Made by a program: the position numbers and the translations under genes. Below the pieces are notes generated by a model, which was given only the letters and a program-made list of their open reading frames with translations, was not told the DNA's origin and did not search any database. Of a stretch of 60,263 nucleotides of DNA, positions 1 to 9,091 are shown in pieces (positions within the stretch are counted from its first letter, which is position 1; every line of letters starts with the position of its first letter). Location: contig JAAYIF010000008.1 in NCBI GenBank assembly GCA_012523575.1, positions 1 through 60,263 of the forward strand, given 5' to 3'. This DNA is from Clostridia bacterium (lineage in GTDB: Bacteria; Bacillota; DTU086).

Positions 1-698
1 ATATATTCCACCTGTTTGTCCACCTGAGAAAGGATTTTTTTTGCCGTTTCAATTTTTTTTCCTATCCTTTCTCCATCCCCCAAAACTATTTTGATTCCTG
101 AATGGGTATATAAATTAATGCATGCTGGGTTTTTAACATCAATTTCCGCCACAAACCGAAGATCATCCGGTTCGGTGGAAGTAAGAATCCTAAGGGCCGG
201 ATATAGTTTTTTATTGGAAAGGGTATCCCCGGGGGCAACATTCTTTTTAACGTCAACCCCCGTTATTACTGGAAGCTCTATATGGGAAATCCTTTCCACC
301 TGCTCTATCAGGTAGCCCCTTTTATCCAGCAGCATAAATCCTCCTTGCGTTGCAATAACGGCGGAGGGTTTATGCTCCTGAACTTCTATGGAAAGGGAAT
401 TGGGAAAAACCCGCTTCACCTCAGCATCCTTAATCACCGGATGGAGTTCAATTTTTTCCTCCATTTCCTCCAAATTAACATTAAAAATATTGGTACCCTT
501 TTTGGCCCCTGAGATTTCAATTATTTCTTTCCGGCTAAGGAGATCATTGCCTTTGATTGAAAAGGAATTAATGTTAAAAATTTCTGAATGAAAAAGAAAA
601 TATAAGGCCGAAACCACCAGTAAAAATAAAAACATCTTTTTCATGGCTTTACGATTTTTACTGTATCTATTTCTTTCTTTAGTTCTTGTTTGCTGCAA
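1..698 (-). CDS. ftsQ: Cell division protein FtsQ/DivIB (3' end cut by window)
   Basis: Bitopic divisome protein that with FtsL and DivIC/FtsB links septal wall synthesis to the Z ring. The minus-strand frame gives a basic cytoplasmic tail (QQTRTKERNRYSKNRK), one hydrophobic segment (MFLFLLVVSALYFLF), then a POTRA-like start (FNINSFSIKGNDLLSRKE) and an FtsQ-type beta domain. I place the start at the TTG at 698: it has a GGAGGTG Shine-Dalgarno seven bases upstream and adds the basic tail, whereas the internal ATG at 644 has no ribosome site. The C terminus runs off the left edge. It is last in the mur/fts cluster, after murA. A terminator lies between the two genes, so its expression probably depends on read-through or an unseen promoter. 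Family assignment is from residue pattern and gene order. Confidence 0.85.
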   Translation of the reverse strand, partial: MQQTRTKERNRYSKNRKAMKKMFLFLLVVSALYFLFHSEIFNINSFSIKGNDLLSRKEIIEISGAKKGTNIFNVNLEEMEEKIELHPVIKDAEVKRVFPNSLSIEVQEHKPSAVIATQGGFMLLDKRGYLIEQVERISHIELPVITGVDVKKNVAPGDTLSNKKLYPALRILTSTEPDDLRFVAEIDVKNPACINLYTHSGIKIVLGDGERIGKKIETAKKILSQVDKQVEY

Positions 699-735
699 AA
701 TTTAACACCTCCAAAAGCATGTCCCCCATATATCC

Positions 736-760
736 AAAAAAAGCAGCATACATGCTGCAT
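736..760 (-). terminator. Intrinsic terminator between murA and ftsQ
   Basis: On the minus strand a GCAGCA stem, a TGTA loop and TGCTGC are followed at once by seven T. The hairpin overlaps the murA stop codon and sits about 25 bases before the ftsQ ribosome site. Confidence 0.75.
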
Positions 761-2019
761 TAGCCATCAACCCTGACAATTTTTGCCCCCAATGCCCTTA
801 ATTTAAGATCAATATCCTCATAACCCCTGTCAATGTGCCTTATGTTTTCCACCACCGTAATGTCTTCGGCAGCCAGGCCGGCAAGAATCAGGGCAGCCCC
901 GGCTCTTAAGTCAGTAGCTTCCACAAAGGTACCGCTTAATTTTGGGACGCCCTTAACCACGGCAATTCTTCCCTCAACGGTTATATCGGCCCCCATTCGA
1001 TTGAGTTCCAGCGCATGCTTAAATCGATTTTCAAAAATGGTTTCCGAAATGATACTGGTACCTTCCGCCAAGGACATCAGGGCCATCATCTGAGGCTGCA
1101 TATCTGTGGGAAAACCCGGATAGGGTAGGGTCTTAATATTAACTGCCCCTATGGTTTCATCGCATGTAACTTCAATGCTGTTATGCTGGACAGCCACTTC
1201 TACCCCTGCTTCCCTGAGCTTAACAATCACCGCTTCCATATGTTCGGGAATAATATTGTTAACCTTTACTCTGCCCCCTGTAATTGCCCCTGCCACCAAA
1301 AGGGTCGCAGCCTCAATTCTATCGGGAATAATCTCATGCTCCGTTTCCTTAAGCTCCTCTACTCCTTCAATGACAATGGTTCCCATTCCCGCTCCCCTGA
1401 CTTTGGCCCCCAGTTTGTTTAAAAAATTCTGGAGATCAATTATTTCCGGTTCCCTGGCAGCATTTCTGATCACCGTTTTTCCCCGGGAGAATACCGCTGC
1501 AAGCATTATGTTCTCAGTTGCACCAACACTGGGATAATCCAGATAAATTTCTGATCCCACAGGTGGGTTTTTTAACTCCGCATGGATGTAGCCACCTTTT
1601 TCTTCCACCTCAGCCCCCAAAAGCTGAAACCCTTTAAGGTGGAGATCTATGGGTCTGGAACCGATATCACAACCCCCGGGATATGCAGCCGTAACCTTTC
1701 TCAACCTGGCCAGAAGCGCGCCCATCACTAGGTTGGAAGCTCTCAATTTTCGCGTAAGGTCTGGGGGTACCTTGTGATTGTTTAATCTAGTGGCATCAAT
1801 TTCCATGCAGCGGCCATTGTAGTTTACCTTGGCTCCCAGGCATTCCAAAACTTTTTTCATTACCATAACGTCCCTTAAACGCGGAATGCCGTAAAGCACT
1901 GACTTCCCCTTTGCCAAAAGGGCCGCTGCCATAATGGGAAGGGCAGAGTTTTTTGCGCCGTTGGCGGAAACTTCCCCTTCTAAAGGAGCACCTCCCATGA
2001 TAATAAATTTACCACCCAC
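760..2019 (-). CDS. murA: UDP-N-acetylglucosamine 1-carboxyvinyltransferase MurA
   Basis: First committed cytoplasmic step of peptidoglycan synthesis: transfers enolpyruvate from PEP to UDP-GlcNAc. The EPSP-synthase-like fold is evident from repeated inside-out alpha/beta units. The UDP-GlcNAc/PEP lysine is in NGAKNSALPI (about residue 23) and the PEP-reactive cysteine is present in PGGCDIGSRP (about residue 117), so the enzyme should be fosfomycin-sensitive. The DxxPGFPTDMQ motif near the middle is also intact. I prefer the GTG at 2019 over the GTG at 2028 because GGAGG lies eight bases before 2019 and abuts 2028. Length (about 419 residues) is normal. It follows murB by about 20 bases and ends inside a terminator. 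Confidence 0.95.
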   Translation of the reverse strand: MGGKFIIMGGAPLEGEVSANGAKNSALPIMAAALLAKGKSVLYGIPRLRDVMVMKKVLECLGAKVNYNGRCMEIDATRLNNHKVPPDLTRKLRASNLVMGALLARLRKVTAAYPGGCDIGSRPIDLHLKGFQLLGAEVEEKGGYIHAELKNPPVGSEIYLDYPSVGATENIMLAAVFSRGKTVIRNAAREPEIIDLQNFLNKLGAKVRGAGMGTIVIEGVEELKETEHEIIPDRIEAATLLVAGAITGGRVKVNNIIPEHMEAVIVKLREAGVEVAVQHNSIEVTCDETIGAVNIKTLPYPGFPTDMQPQMMALMSLAEGTSIISETIFENRFKHALELNRMGADITVEGRIAVVKGVPKLSGTFVEATDLRAGAALILAGLAAEDITVVENIRHIDRGYEDIDLKLRALGAKIVRVDG

Positions 2020-2038
2020 AGCCTTCACCTCCAGACCC

Positions 2039-2950
2039 TTACGGCCCCCGCCCCAACACTTTAATTTCTCCTTTAAGCTCTACTCCAAATTCCTTTAATA
2101 CCTCCTCCTTTATTTTTTCAATAAGCCTTAATACATCGGAAGCCGTAGCGCCCCCTTCATTGACTATGAAATTGGCATGCTTCGTTGAAACCCGGGCATT
2201 ACCTACCCTTTGGCCCTTCAACCCGGCTTTTTCAATAAAATAACCTGCCGAACCCCCCGGGGGATTTTTGAAAACACAGCCCGCCGTTGCTTCCCCCACA
2301 GGCTGGGTTTCCCTGCGGCATTTTAAATAAAGGTCCATGGTTTCCCTAATGGCTTCCTTGCTTCCTTTCTGCAATGAAAAGGAAGCCCAAAGAATAATGC
2401 TGTCTTTGGGAAAGGCACTGGTTCTGTAGCCAAAAACCAAATTCCCTGCTCCCAGTTTGGTTACCCTCCCTGAGAAATCCATTACTGCAACCTCGGAAAC
2501 CACATCCTTTATGCTTCTGCCATGGGCACCGGCATTACCAAAAACAGCACCTCCAACCGTACCCGGTATTCCCACCGCAAATTCCAGCCCCGTCAATCCG
2601 TGTTTCTGGGCCAGAGAGGCAAGGTACGGCAGGGGAACCCCCGCCGATGCCCTTATCCCGTTTCCCTTTACCACCGTCTTCCTAAGATCCGATAACTTAA
2701 TAACCAGCCCCTCAATGCCCCCATCCCTTACTAAAACATTGGTCCCGTTTCCAAGAACTGTTATGGGCACCCCGTACTTCTCCGCCAGCTTTATGGCTTT
2801 TCTGAGAGCGGAAAAAGTTTGGGGAACAAAAAGCACATCAGCAGGGCCTCCGATTTTCCAGGAAGTGTGGCGCAGAAGGGGTTCCTTTATGAAAACATCG
2901 CCCCTACCTATATTATTAATGCTCCTTATAAAGCCTTCCAACTTCACCAC
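2039..2950 (-). CDS. murB: UDP-N-acetylenolpyruvoylglucosamine reductase MurB
   Basis: FAD- and NADPH-dependent reduction of the MurA product to UDP-MurNAc. The FAD-binding PCMH-type fold shows as VLGNGTNVLVRDGGIEGLVI and the segment GIPGTVGGAVFGNAGAHG. The catalytic serine-proton donor region is GCVFKNPPGGSAG, followed by a C-terminal motif KHANFIVN. About 303 residues, without the extra C-terminal insert of the E. coli enzyme, so it is the short type IIa form usual in Gram-positives. The GTG start touches the murC stop codon (TAGGTGGTG), implying translational coupling. Confidence 0.95.
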   Translation of the reverse strand: MVKLEGFIRSINNIGRGDVFIKEPLLRHTSWKIGGPADVLFVPQTFSALRKAIKLAEKYGVPITVLGNGTNVLVRDGGIEGLVIKLSDLRKTVVKGNGIRASAGVPLPYLASLAQKHGLTGLEFAVGIPGTVGGAVFGNAGAHGRSIKDVVSEVAVMDFSGRVTKLGAGNLVFGYRTSAFPKDSIILWASFSLQKGSKEAIRETMDLYLKCRRETQPVGEATAGCVFKNPPGGSAGYFIEKAGLKGQRVGNARVSTKHANFIVNEGGATASDVLRLIEKIKEEVLKEFGVELKGEIKVLGRGP

Positions 2951-4333
2951 CTATCCCCCTGCAATAACGCTTTTGTTCACCAGTTCCGCTCCAATCTTCC
3001 ACACATCACCGGCCCCTATGGTCAGAATCAAGTCCCCTTCCTTGACAATTTTATCCAGGTATTCAACGGTTTCCTCTCTTCCGGGTATGTAGATAACATT
3101 TTCATTGCTGTACTTTTTTATTTCCTCTGCTATCAAACCGCCACTAACTCCCGGAATGGGCTTCTCCCCTGCAGCATATATTTCATTAACAATGACCAAA
3201 TGGGCATCCCCGAAAACCTTTCCGAACTCCTCATGGAGGTATTTAGTTCTTGTATAACGGTGGGGCTGGAAAACAGCGATGATGCGCCTGGGCTTTCCCT
3301 GTACCGCAGCCCTTAGGGTAGCGGCAATTTCCGTTGGATGATGAGCATAATCATCCACCACCATTGCTCCCTTAAAATTTCCCAAAAGCTGAAAACGCCT
3401 GGATGCTCCCTTAAAATTCCCCAGAGCCTTCGCAGCATCCTGAAAATCTATTCCCACAATGCGGCTTACTGCAACGGCGGCCAATGCATTAACCATATTA
3501 TGACGTCCGGGAACTTTAAGTTCCAGAGTGCCAAGCTTCTTTTTACGGAAAAAAATCTCACAAAGGCTGGAATAACCATGGAAAGAATGATGCCCAATGC
3601 TGTAATCCGCCGAAGGATGCCAGCCGTAAGTAACTACCCTGCAGGATGAATTTAAAGCAATTTCCCTTAAAAAAGGGTCATCGGCACATAAAACTGCAAA
3701 ACCGTCCCTTTGAACGCCGGCAATAAATTTTTCAAAGGCCGAAGCAATGTTTTCGAAGGTGCCGTAATAATCAAGGTGATCATTTTCCACATTGCTTACC
3801 ACACCTATATAGGGCTTTAATCTAAGAAAGGAACCGTCGCTCTCGTCCCCTTCAGCCACAAAATATTCACCCCGTCCTAATTTTGCATTTCCCCCAATAT
3901 CGTTCAATTCGCCCCCCACGGCAACGGTGGGCTCATAGCCACATTTTTCTAAACACATGGCAATCATAGACGTTATGGTGGTTTTTCCGTGGGCCCCAGC
4001 AACCACAATCCCCTTAAAACCCTCCATAAGCCTGGCAAGCATTTCTCCCCTGGATATTATTTTTAATCCCCGGCGCCGGGCCTCCAATAGTTCGGGATTA
4101 TTTTCGGGAATTGCCGAGGAAACCACCACTAAATCGGTTTCGGCTGGTATATGTTCCTCGCTATGACCAATATAGGTTAGCACTCCCAAACGGGAAAGCC
4201 TTTCTACTACGGAAGAATTTTTTATATCTGAGCCCGAAACCCTGTATCCATATTCCAGCATTATTTTTGCCAAACCGCTCATTCCTGCTCCGCCTATTCC
4301 AATAAAATGGGCTGACTTTTCATTTATCTTCAA
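2951..4333 (-). CDS. murC: UDP-N-acetylmuramate--L-alanine ligase MurC
   Basis: ATP-dependent addition of L-alanine to UDP-MurNAc. Mur ligase order is clear: N-terminal Rossmann domain (GIGGAGMSGLAKIM), central ATPase with P-loop VAGAHGKTTITSM around residue 112, EGDESDGSF and the HxxN-type motif GRHNMVNALAA, then the C-terminal domain with DDYAHHPTEI. Length of 460 residues is typical. The start is a TTG behind AAAGGAG. It is separated from murG by 130 bases in which I see no clear promoter or terminator. Confidence 0.95.
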   Translation of the reverse strand: MKINEKSAHFIGIGGAGMSGLAKIMLEYGYRVSGSDIKNSSVVERLSRLGVLTYIGHSEEHIPAETDLVVVSSAIPENNPELLEARRRGLKIISRGEMLARLMEGFKGIVVAGAHGKTTITSMIAMCLEKCGYEPTVAVGGELNDIGGNAKLGRGEYFVAEGDESDGSFLRLKPYIGVVSNVENDHLDYYGTFENIASAFEKFIAGVQRDGFAVLCADDPFLREIALNSSCRVVTYGWHPSADYSIGHHSFHGYSSLCEIFFRKKKLGTLELKVPGRHNMVNALAAVAVSRIVGIDFQDAAKALGNFKGASRRFQLLGNFKGAMVVDDYAHHPTEIAATLRAAVQGKPRRIIAVFQPHRYTRTKYLHEEFGKVFGDAHLVIVNEIYAAGEKPIPGVSGGLIAEEIKKYSNENVIYIPGREETVEYLDKIVKEGDLILTIGAGDVWKIGAELVNKSVIAGG

Positions 4334-4463
4334 AGGTTTTTCAACTCCTTTATTCCATGTTGTAATCTTTTAAAGGTGATATATTAATGTGTACTCCAAA
4401 ATATGTGGGAAACAGCGCTTATAAAAGCTTGTCCGTTAAAAAATTTTCCTTTAGTTTTAATAT

Positions 4464-5597
4464 TTAAGCTTTTTTAAGTACCCCAGAAACCACATCTATG
4501 ATTTCATCCAGAGCATGGGGTCTGCCGGCCTGGCGGCTGTTTTCGGACATTTCCCCAAGCCTTCCCTCTTTCAAAAGCCTCTGCACCTCGTCTAAAAGAA
4601 CCCTTCCCTTTAAATATTTATCCAAAACCACCTTAACAGCTCCTTTTTTCTCCAAAGCCCTGGCATTAAATTCCTGATGATTACCCGAAGCAAAGGGATA
4701 GGGAACCAATACCGCCGGTAGTCCCCTAACGGTCAGTTCCGCTAAAAAGGAAGCACCGGCTCTGGAAATAACAAGGTCCGCCGCAGCCAATCCGTACTCC
4801 ATCTGATGCAGATAGGGCACAACCTTTATATTGCTGAAGCGGGATGCATCAATACCGAATCCCAAAAGATCCTTTAATACCTCATCATAGCAGTTTTTCC
4901 CCGTCACCATTACCGCCTGCCTGCACCCCTCTTCAACAACCCATTGGATCAGCGGTACCGCGGCTTTATTCAGGGACCTTGCTCCCCTGCTCCCTCCCAC
5001 AATCAGAATGGTAAACTTATCAGGATCCAGTCCAAAGTATTCGGCCCCCTGTTCTCTAGTGGTTTTATATATTTCAGGCCGAACGGGAAGTCCGGTAACG
5101 GCGATTTTTCCCTTTTTTTTGAAATAAGGAATAGATTCCTCAAAGGTTACACATACCCTGCTGACAAAGGGAGAAAGTAGCCTGTTGGTTAGCCCCGGAT
5201 AGGCGTTCTGTTCATGAATAACCGTGGGAATTCCTTGAACCACCGCCGCCAGCATCACCGGAGCACATACATATCCCCCCGTGCCGATAACCACACAGGG
5301 CTTAAAGGAGCGGAGGATTTTTTGGGCTTCCATTATTCCCTTAGAAAACCTAAGGAGAGTTTTTATATTTTTTAAGGAAACCTTCCGTTCCAAGCCCGAA
5401 GCCGACACAGTATTAAATTTTAAACCTTCCCGGGGAATTATCTCTGCTTCCAATCCTTCCTTTGTGCCTATGTAAAGAAGTTCGGCATCGTTATATCTGT
5501 TTTTTAGCCCCTTGGCAATGGCCAGGGCGGGATATATATGTCCTCCGGTGCCTCCTCCGGTGATTACGGCCCGAAGCTTTTTTTCCTCTCTCTTCAT
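4464..5597 (-). CDS. murG: UDP-GlcNAc:lipid I N-acetylglucosaminyltransferase MurG
   Basis: Membrane-associated GT28 glycosyltransferase that converts lipid I to lipid II on the cytoplasmic face. The N-terminal glycine loop GGGTGGHIYPALA, the second loop GTGGYVCAPVMLAA, IHEQNAYPG, and the C-terminal donor site (GGSRGARSLN; ISRAGASFLAELTVRGLPA; PYPFASGNHQ) are all present. Length of 377 residues is slightly long for the family. It follows ftsW/spoVE by 18 bases, as in most Gram-positive dcw clusters. Confidence 0.95.
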   Translation of the reverse strand: MKREEKKLRAVITGGGTGGHIYPALAIAKGLKNRYNDAELLYIGTKEGLEAEIIPREGLKFNTVSASGLERKVSLKNIKTLLRFSKGIMEAQKILRSFKPCVVIGTGGYVCAPVMLAAVVQGIPTVIHEQNAYPGLTNRLLSPFVSRVCVTFEESIPYFKKKGKIAVTGLPVRPEIYKTTREQGAEYFGLDPDKFTILIVGGSRGARSLNKAAVPLIQWVVEEGCRQAVMVTGKNCYDEVLKDLLGFGIDASRFSNIKVVPYLHQMEYGLAAADLVISRAGASFLAELTVRGLPAVLVPYPFASGNHQEFNARALEKKGAVKVVLDKYLKGRVLLDEVQRLLKEGRLGEMSENSRQAGRPHALDEIIDVVSGVLKKA

Positions 5598-5615
5598 ATA
5601 TGAACCCCCATTTAC

Positions 5616-6716
5616 CTATTTGGTCCCGGAAAAACGGGAAATATTAAGGAGTATACCAATACCTGCCAGGGTAAAAACTAGCGAAGAGCCGCCGTAGCTG
5701 ATCAACGGCAGGGTTATCCCGGTAACGGGCATGGATCCCGTAACTACCCCTATATTGATTATCATTTGAAGAATTATCATAGAGGTTATTCCCACCGCCA
5801 GAAGGCTTCCAAAGTTGTCCTTTACCGAAAGGGCTATCTTAAAACCCCTCCATAAGAATATGGCAAAAAGAAGGAGTACAAAGGACGCACCTATAAAGCC
5901 CAACTCTTCTCCTAAAATGGCATAGATAAAATCGGTGTGCCGCTCCGGAAGATAGAAAAATTTCTGTCGGCTCTGTCCCAATCCCATTCCCATAAGCCCA
6001 CCGGAACCTAAGGCAAGGAGGGATTGTATAATCTGAAATCCGGAATCCATGGGATCTGCCCAGGGATTTAAAAAAGCAGTGATGCGTTTCAATCGGTAAG
6101 GTTCCATTACAATGGCAGCAGGTACCAAAGCTGCTCCCACCAGGGCTAAAATAACCAAATGGGTAGCCCTGGCTCCCGCAGCTATAAGCATAAGATAAGC
6201 GGTTCCCGCAATACTCAACGCCGTTCCCAAATCAGGCTGGAGAAGTATAAGCAAACATATAAATCCCGTTATGGCTATATGGGGCAGCACCCCTTTAAAA
6301 AAATTCTGAACTTCTTCCTGGTGATCGCTTAGGCTTTTGGCCAAAAAAATTACCAGAAGGAGTTTAATGAGCTCCGAAGGTTGAAAGGATATAATACCCA
6401 AATCCAACCACCGACTGGAACCGTGGCTCACCGTTCCTACAACCAAAACTAGAACCAAAAGCATTATGGAAAACAACAGCCCAAGATTGGCATACCTGCG
6501 TATTCTATAATAATTAAAATTCATTAATCCAATCATAACCACTATTCCCACCAGTGCCCATCTCAGCTGCCGTTTGAGATAAAAAAAGCTGTCCCCCCGG
6601 TCCAGGTAAGCTGAAACGGCACTGGCACTGAAAACCATCACTAATCCAATGGTGAGCAGGAGAAGGGTAACAAAAAAAATAGCAAAATCGGGCATTTTCC
6701 TCTTCGCACCCTGCAT
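5616..6716 (-). CDS. SEDS-family peptidoglycan glycosyltransferase FtsW/SpoVE
   Basis: Polytopic SEDS protein that polymerises lipid II together with a class B penicillin-binding protein. About ten hydrophobic segments alternate with short loops. The conserved loop with GLGQSRQKFFYLPERHTDFI and the C-terminal PVTGITLPLISYGGSS signature are both present. Position between murD and murG is the standard site of spoVE in Bacillus and Clostridia, and the partner class B PBP with PASTA domains (spoVD-like) is in the same cluster. Whether it serves vegetative division (FtsW), the spore cortex (SpoVE) or both cannot be read from the sequence. Start: ATG behind GGAGG. Confidence 0.92.
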   Translation of the reverse strand: MQGAKRKMPDFAIFFVTLLLLTIGLVMVFSASAVSAYLDRGDSFFYLKRQLRWALVGIVVMIGLMNFNYYRIRRYANLGLLFSIMLLVLVLVVGTVSHGSSRWLDLGIISFQPSELIKLLLVIFLAKSLSDHQEEVQNFFKGVLPHIAITGFICLLILLQPDLGTALSIAGTAYLMLIAAGARATHLVILALVGAALVPAAIVMEPYRLKRITAFLNPWADPMDSGFQIIQSLLALGSGGLMGMGLGQSRQKFFYLPERHTDFIYAILGEELGFIGASFVLLLFAIFLWRGFKIALSVKDNFGSLLAVGITSMIILQMIINIGVVTGSMPVTGITLPLISYGGSSLVFTLAGIGILLNISRFSGTK

Positions 6717-6720
6717 AGGT

Positions 6721-8085
6721 TTACCTCCTCAAGGAAGCTACCAATTTTTTAAAAAGATCTCCCCGCTCCTCATAATTATTGAACATATCCCAGCTGGCGC
6801 AGGCGGGGGACAAAAGCACCACCTCTCCCGGCCGCGCCACTTCACCGGCATGATAAACCGCCCTTTCAAAGGAACTTTCCCTATGGATTTCTTCAAAACC
6901 CTTTTTCTTTAAAGCATAGAAAATCTCATCGGCCGCTTCTCCCAGAAGTACCACGGCTCGCGCCTTTTTCTTAACAACCTCAGCAAATTCTGAAAAATCG
7001 CTGCCTTTATTTTTGCCCCCAGCAATTAGAACAATGGGTTCGTCAAAGGCCATAAGAGCCTTTATGGATGCATCGGGATTGGTTCCTTTGGAATCGTTAA
7101 CGTATTTAACTCCTCCTATTTCATCCACAAATTCCAGTCTGTGGGGAACCCCCCTAAAGGTTTTAAGGGTTTTGCCCATGCTTTCCCTTTCAAGGCCCAT
7201 GACAGCACCGGCCAGAATAGCTGCCAGGGCATTTTGAACATTGTGCTCCCCTTTAATATAAATATCCCCGCGGTTTAAGACCCAATTTCCGCTGTCCCCA
7301 AGGACAACATGAACAGCATCATTAAACAGATAAGCTCCCTGTTCTAAGGTATGTCTGGTGCTGAAAAATATAACCTGCCCCTTTGTGGATTGGGCCATTT
7401 TTCGTACATATTTGTCATCATAATTTAATATGGAAAAGTCTTCACCGCACTGATTGAGGAATATTCTTTCTTTGGCCCGGGCATAATTTTCAAAGTTGCC
7501 ATGCCTATCCAGATGATCCGGGGTCAAATTTAGGACAATCCCCACCCGGGGTTTAAAGGTTTCAATACGCTCCAGCTGAAAACTGCTTACCTCCACAACA
7601 ACCACATGGTCGGGAGTTATTTCCGGCACCTTCTCAATGAGAGGGACTCCTATGTTACCTGCAACCACCACAGATCTTCCCGCATCCTTAAACATGGCAC
7701 CAATGAGAGCCGTGGTAGTGGTTTTGCCGTTAGTTCCCGTAACGGCAACCACAGGGACATTAAACATGCGAAAAGCCAGCTCCAGCTCACTCCAAACGGG
7801 AATACCCTTTTCCAAGGCCTGTTTTATGGGAGGCACATCCAGAGGAACTCCCGGACTTACAATGACCAGATCGGTGCTGTGGCTGTCAACATCGGGGTAT
7901 CCACCGGCTTTAATTACCACCGAAGTATCTTTAAACCTATCCACCACATCTTTTATTTGAAAATCCTTCTTTATATCCGTTAAAGTTACCCGGGCACCCC
8001 TTTGATTTAAAAAATCAGCACAGGCTACACCTGTCTTTCCTGCCCCCACAACCAGTACCCTGCTGCCCTTTATAATCACCGCCAA
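6721..8085 (-). CDS. murD: UDP-N-acetylmuramoylalanine--D-glutamate ligase MurD
   Basis: Adds D-glutamate to UDP-MurNAc-L-Ala using ATP. Domains in order: Rossmann UDP-binding (VVGAGKTGVACADFL), ATPase with P-loop VTGTNGKTTTTALIG near residue 115, motif LNLTPDHLDRHG, NVQNALAAILAG, and the C-terminal VNDSKGTNPDAS and LSPACASWDMFNNYEERG. Length is normal (452-454). The first codon is uncertain: a TTG at 8085 lies three bases after AAGGTGG, while the GTG at 8079 has a more usual nine-base spacing. It follows mraY by 19 bases and is followed within four bases by ftsW. Confidence 0.95.
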   Translation of the reverse strand: MAVIIKGSRVLVVGAGKTGVACADFLNQRGARVTLTDIKKDFQIKDVVDRFKDTSVVIKAGGYPDVDSHSTDLVIVSPGVPLDVPPIKQALEKGIPVWSELELAFRMFNVPVVAVTGTNGKTTTTALIGAMFKDAGRSVVVAGNIGVPLIEKVPEITPDHVVVVEVSSFQLERIETFKPRVGIVLNLTPDHLDRHGNFENYARAKERIFLNQCGEDFSILNYDDKYVRKMAQSTKGQVIFFSTRHTLEQGAYLFNDAVHVVLGDSGNWVLNRGDIYIKGEHNVQNALAAILAGAVMGLERESMGKTLKTFRGVPHRLEFVDEIGGVKYVNDSKGTNPDASIKALMAFDEPIVLIAGGKNKGSDFSEFAEVVKKKARAVVLLGEAADEIFYALKKKGFEEIHRESSFERAVYHAGEVARPGEVVLLSPACASWDMFNNYEERGDLFKKLVASLRR

Positions 8086-8104
8086 ACGCCACCTTTTTAT
8101 TTCA

Positions 8105-9088
8105 TTAACCTATTTTTAAAGCAGATAAAACACCCATTAGGGCAAAAAATACCGAAAAAGCCCAAAACATAAGGACAATTTTTTCTTCATCCCATCCAGC
8201 CAGCTCAAAATGGTGGTGCAGGGGACTCATTAAAAAAATCCGCTTTCCCCTAAGCCTAAAGGAAGCTACCTGCAGAACCACGGAAAGGGTTTCAATAACG
8301 TAAATACCTCCAATTATAGGCAGAACCAGCTCTGTCCCTGTGAGCACTGACAAACATGCCACCGCAGCTCCCAGGGCAAGGGAACCGGTATCCCCCATAA
8401 ATACCTTTGCCGGATAAAAATTAAAGGCCAAAAAGCCAAAGCACCCGCCGGCAAGGGCCGCCGCAAAAACCGCCAGTTCCGGCTTGCCGGCCATGAGGGA
8501 TATAAAAACATAACCTGCGGAAACAAACATAGTACAGCCCGCAGCCAAGCCGTCAAGTCCGTCTGTAATATTTACGGCATTGGTGCTGCCTACCAAAACC
8601 AAAAGAACAAAGGGATAATACAGCGACCCCAAATCCACCGCAGCACCGGTAAAGGGCACATTTAAACCGGTACCCCTCCCCAAATACTGCACTGCATATA
8701 TCGTCAAAAGCAGACCTAGAATTACCTGCCCCAGTAATTTATATCTTGCTTTAAGCCCCAAAGGCCTTTTTAAGGCAATCTTTATAAAATCATCCATAAA
8801 TCCAATGATACCATACCCTAGGGTTACCGTAGCCGCAGTCAAGGCTTCCACACTATCCCCTGCAAAAATCATTGTGGCAATAAGCAGGGGGATAATAAAT
8901 ATTATTCCTCCCATGGTTGGGGTACCCGCCTTCTTAAAGTGCTTGGCAGGACCATCCTGGCGGATATACTGTCCCAACCTTAATTTGTTTAAAATGGGAA
9001 TTATTATTGGTCCCAAAACAACGGTGCATAAAAGGGAAGTTAAGAAAACCTTTAATAAATTTGGTGCAAAATCAGCAAACTGCTGCAT
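8105..9088 (-). CDS. mraY: Phospho-N-acetylmuramoyl-pentapeptide-transferase MraY
   Basis: Integral membrane enzyme that transfers phospho-MurNAc-pentapeptide to undecaprenyl phosphate to form lipid I. Ten hydrophobic segments are visible. Diagnostic motifs are GTPTMGGIIF, the DDFIK aspartates, NAVNITDGLDGLA, FMGDTGSLALG and MSPLHHHFELAGWDEEKIV. Length of 327 residues matches Gram-positive MraY. The stop of murF and the mraY start are three bases apart, so the genes are co-translated. Confidence 0.96.
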   Translation of the reverse strand: MQQFADFAPNLLKVFLTSLLCTVVLGPIIIPILNKLRLGQYIRQDGPAKHFKKAGTPTMGGIIFIIPLLIATMIFAGDSVEALTAATVTLGYGIIGFMDDFIKIALKRPLGLKARYKLLGQVILGLLLTIYAVQYLGRGTGLNVPFTGAAVDLGSLYYPFVLLVLVGSTNAVNITDGLDGLAAGCTMFVSAGYVFISLMAGKPELAVFAAALAGGCFGFLAFNFYPAKVFMGDTGSLALGAAVACLSVLTGTELVLPIIGGIYVIETLSVVLQVASFRLRGKRIFLMSPLHHHFELAGWDEEKIVLMFWAFSVFFALMGVLSALKIG

Positions 9089-9091
9089 AGA

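Noticed and set aside
2457-3092. 211-codon plus-strand frame over murB/murC
   Set aside because: Complement of two clear Mur genes with intact motifs; no independent evidence.
4334-4463. Possible promoter or attenuator between murG and murC
   Set aside because: AT-rich, but no -35/-10 pair with acceptable spacing and no terminator-like hairpin was found.
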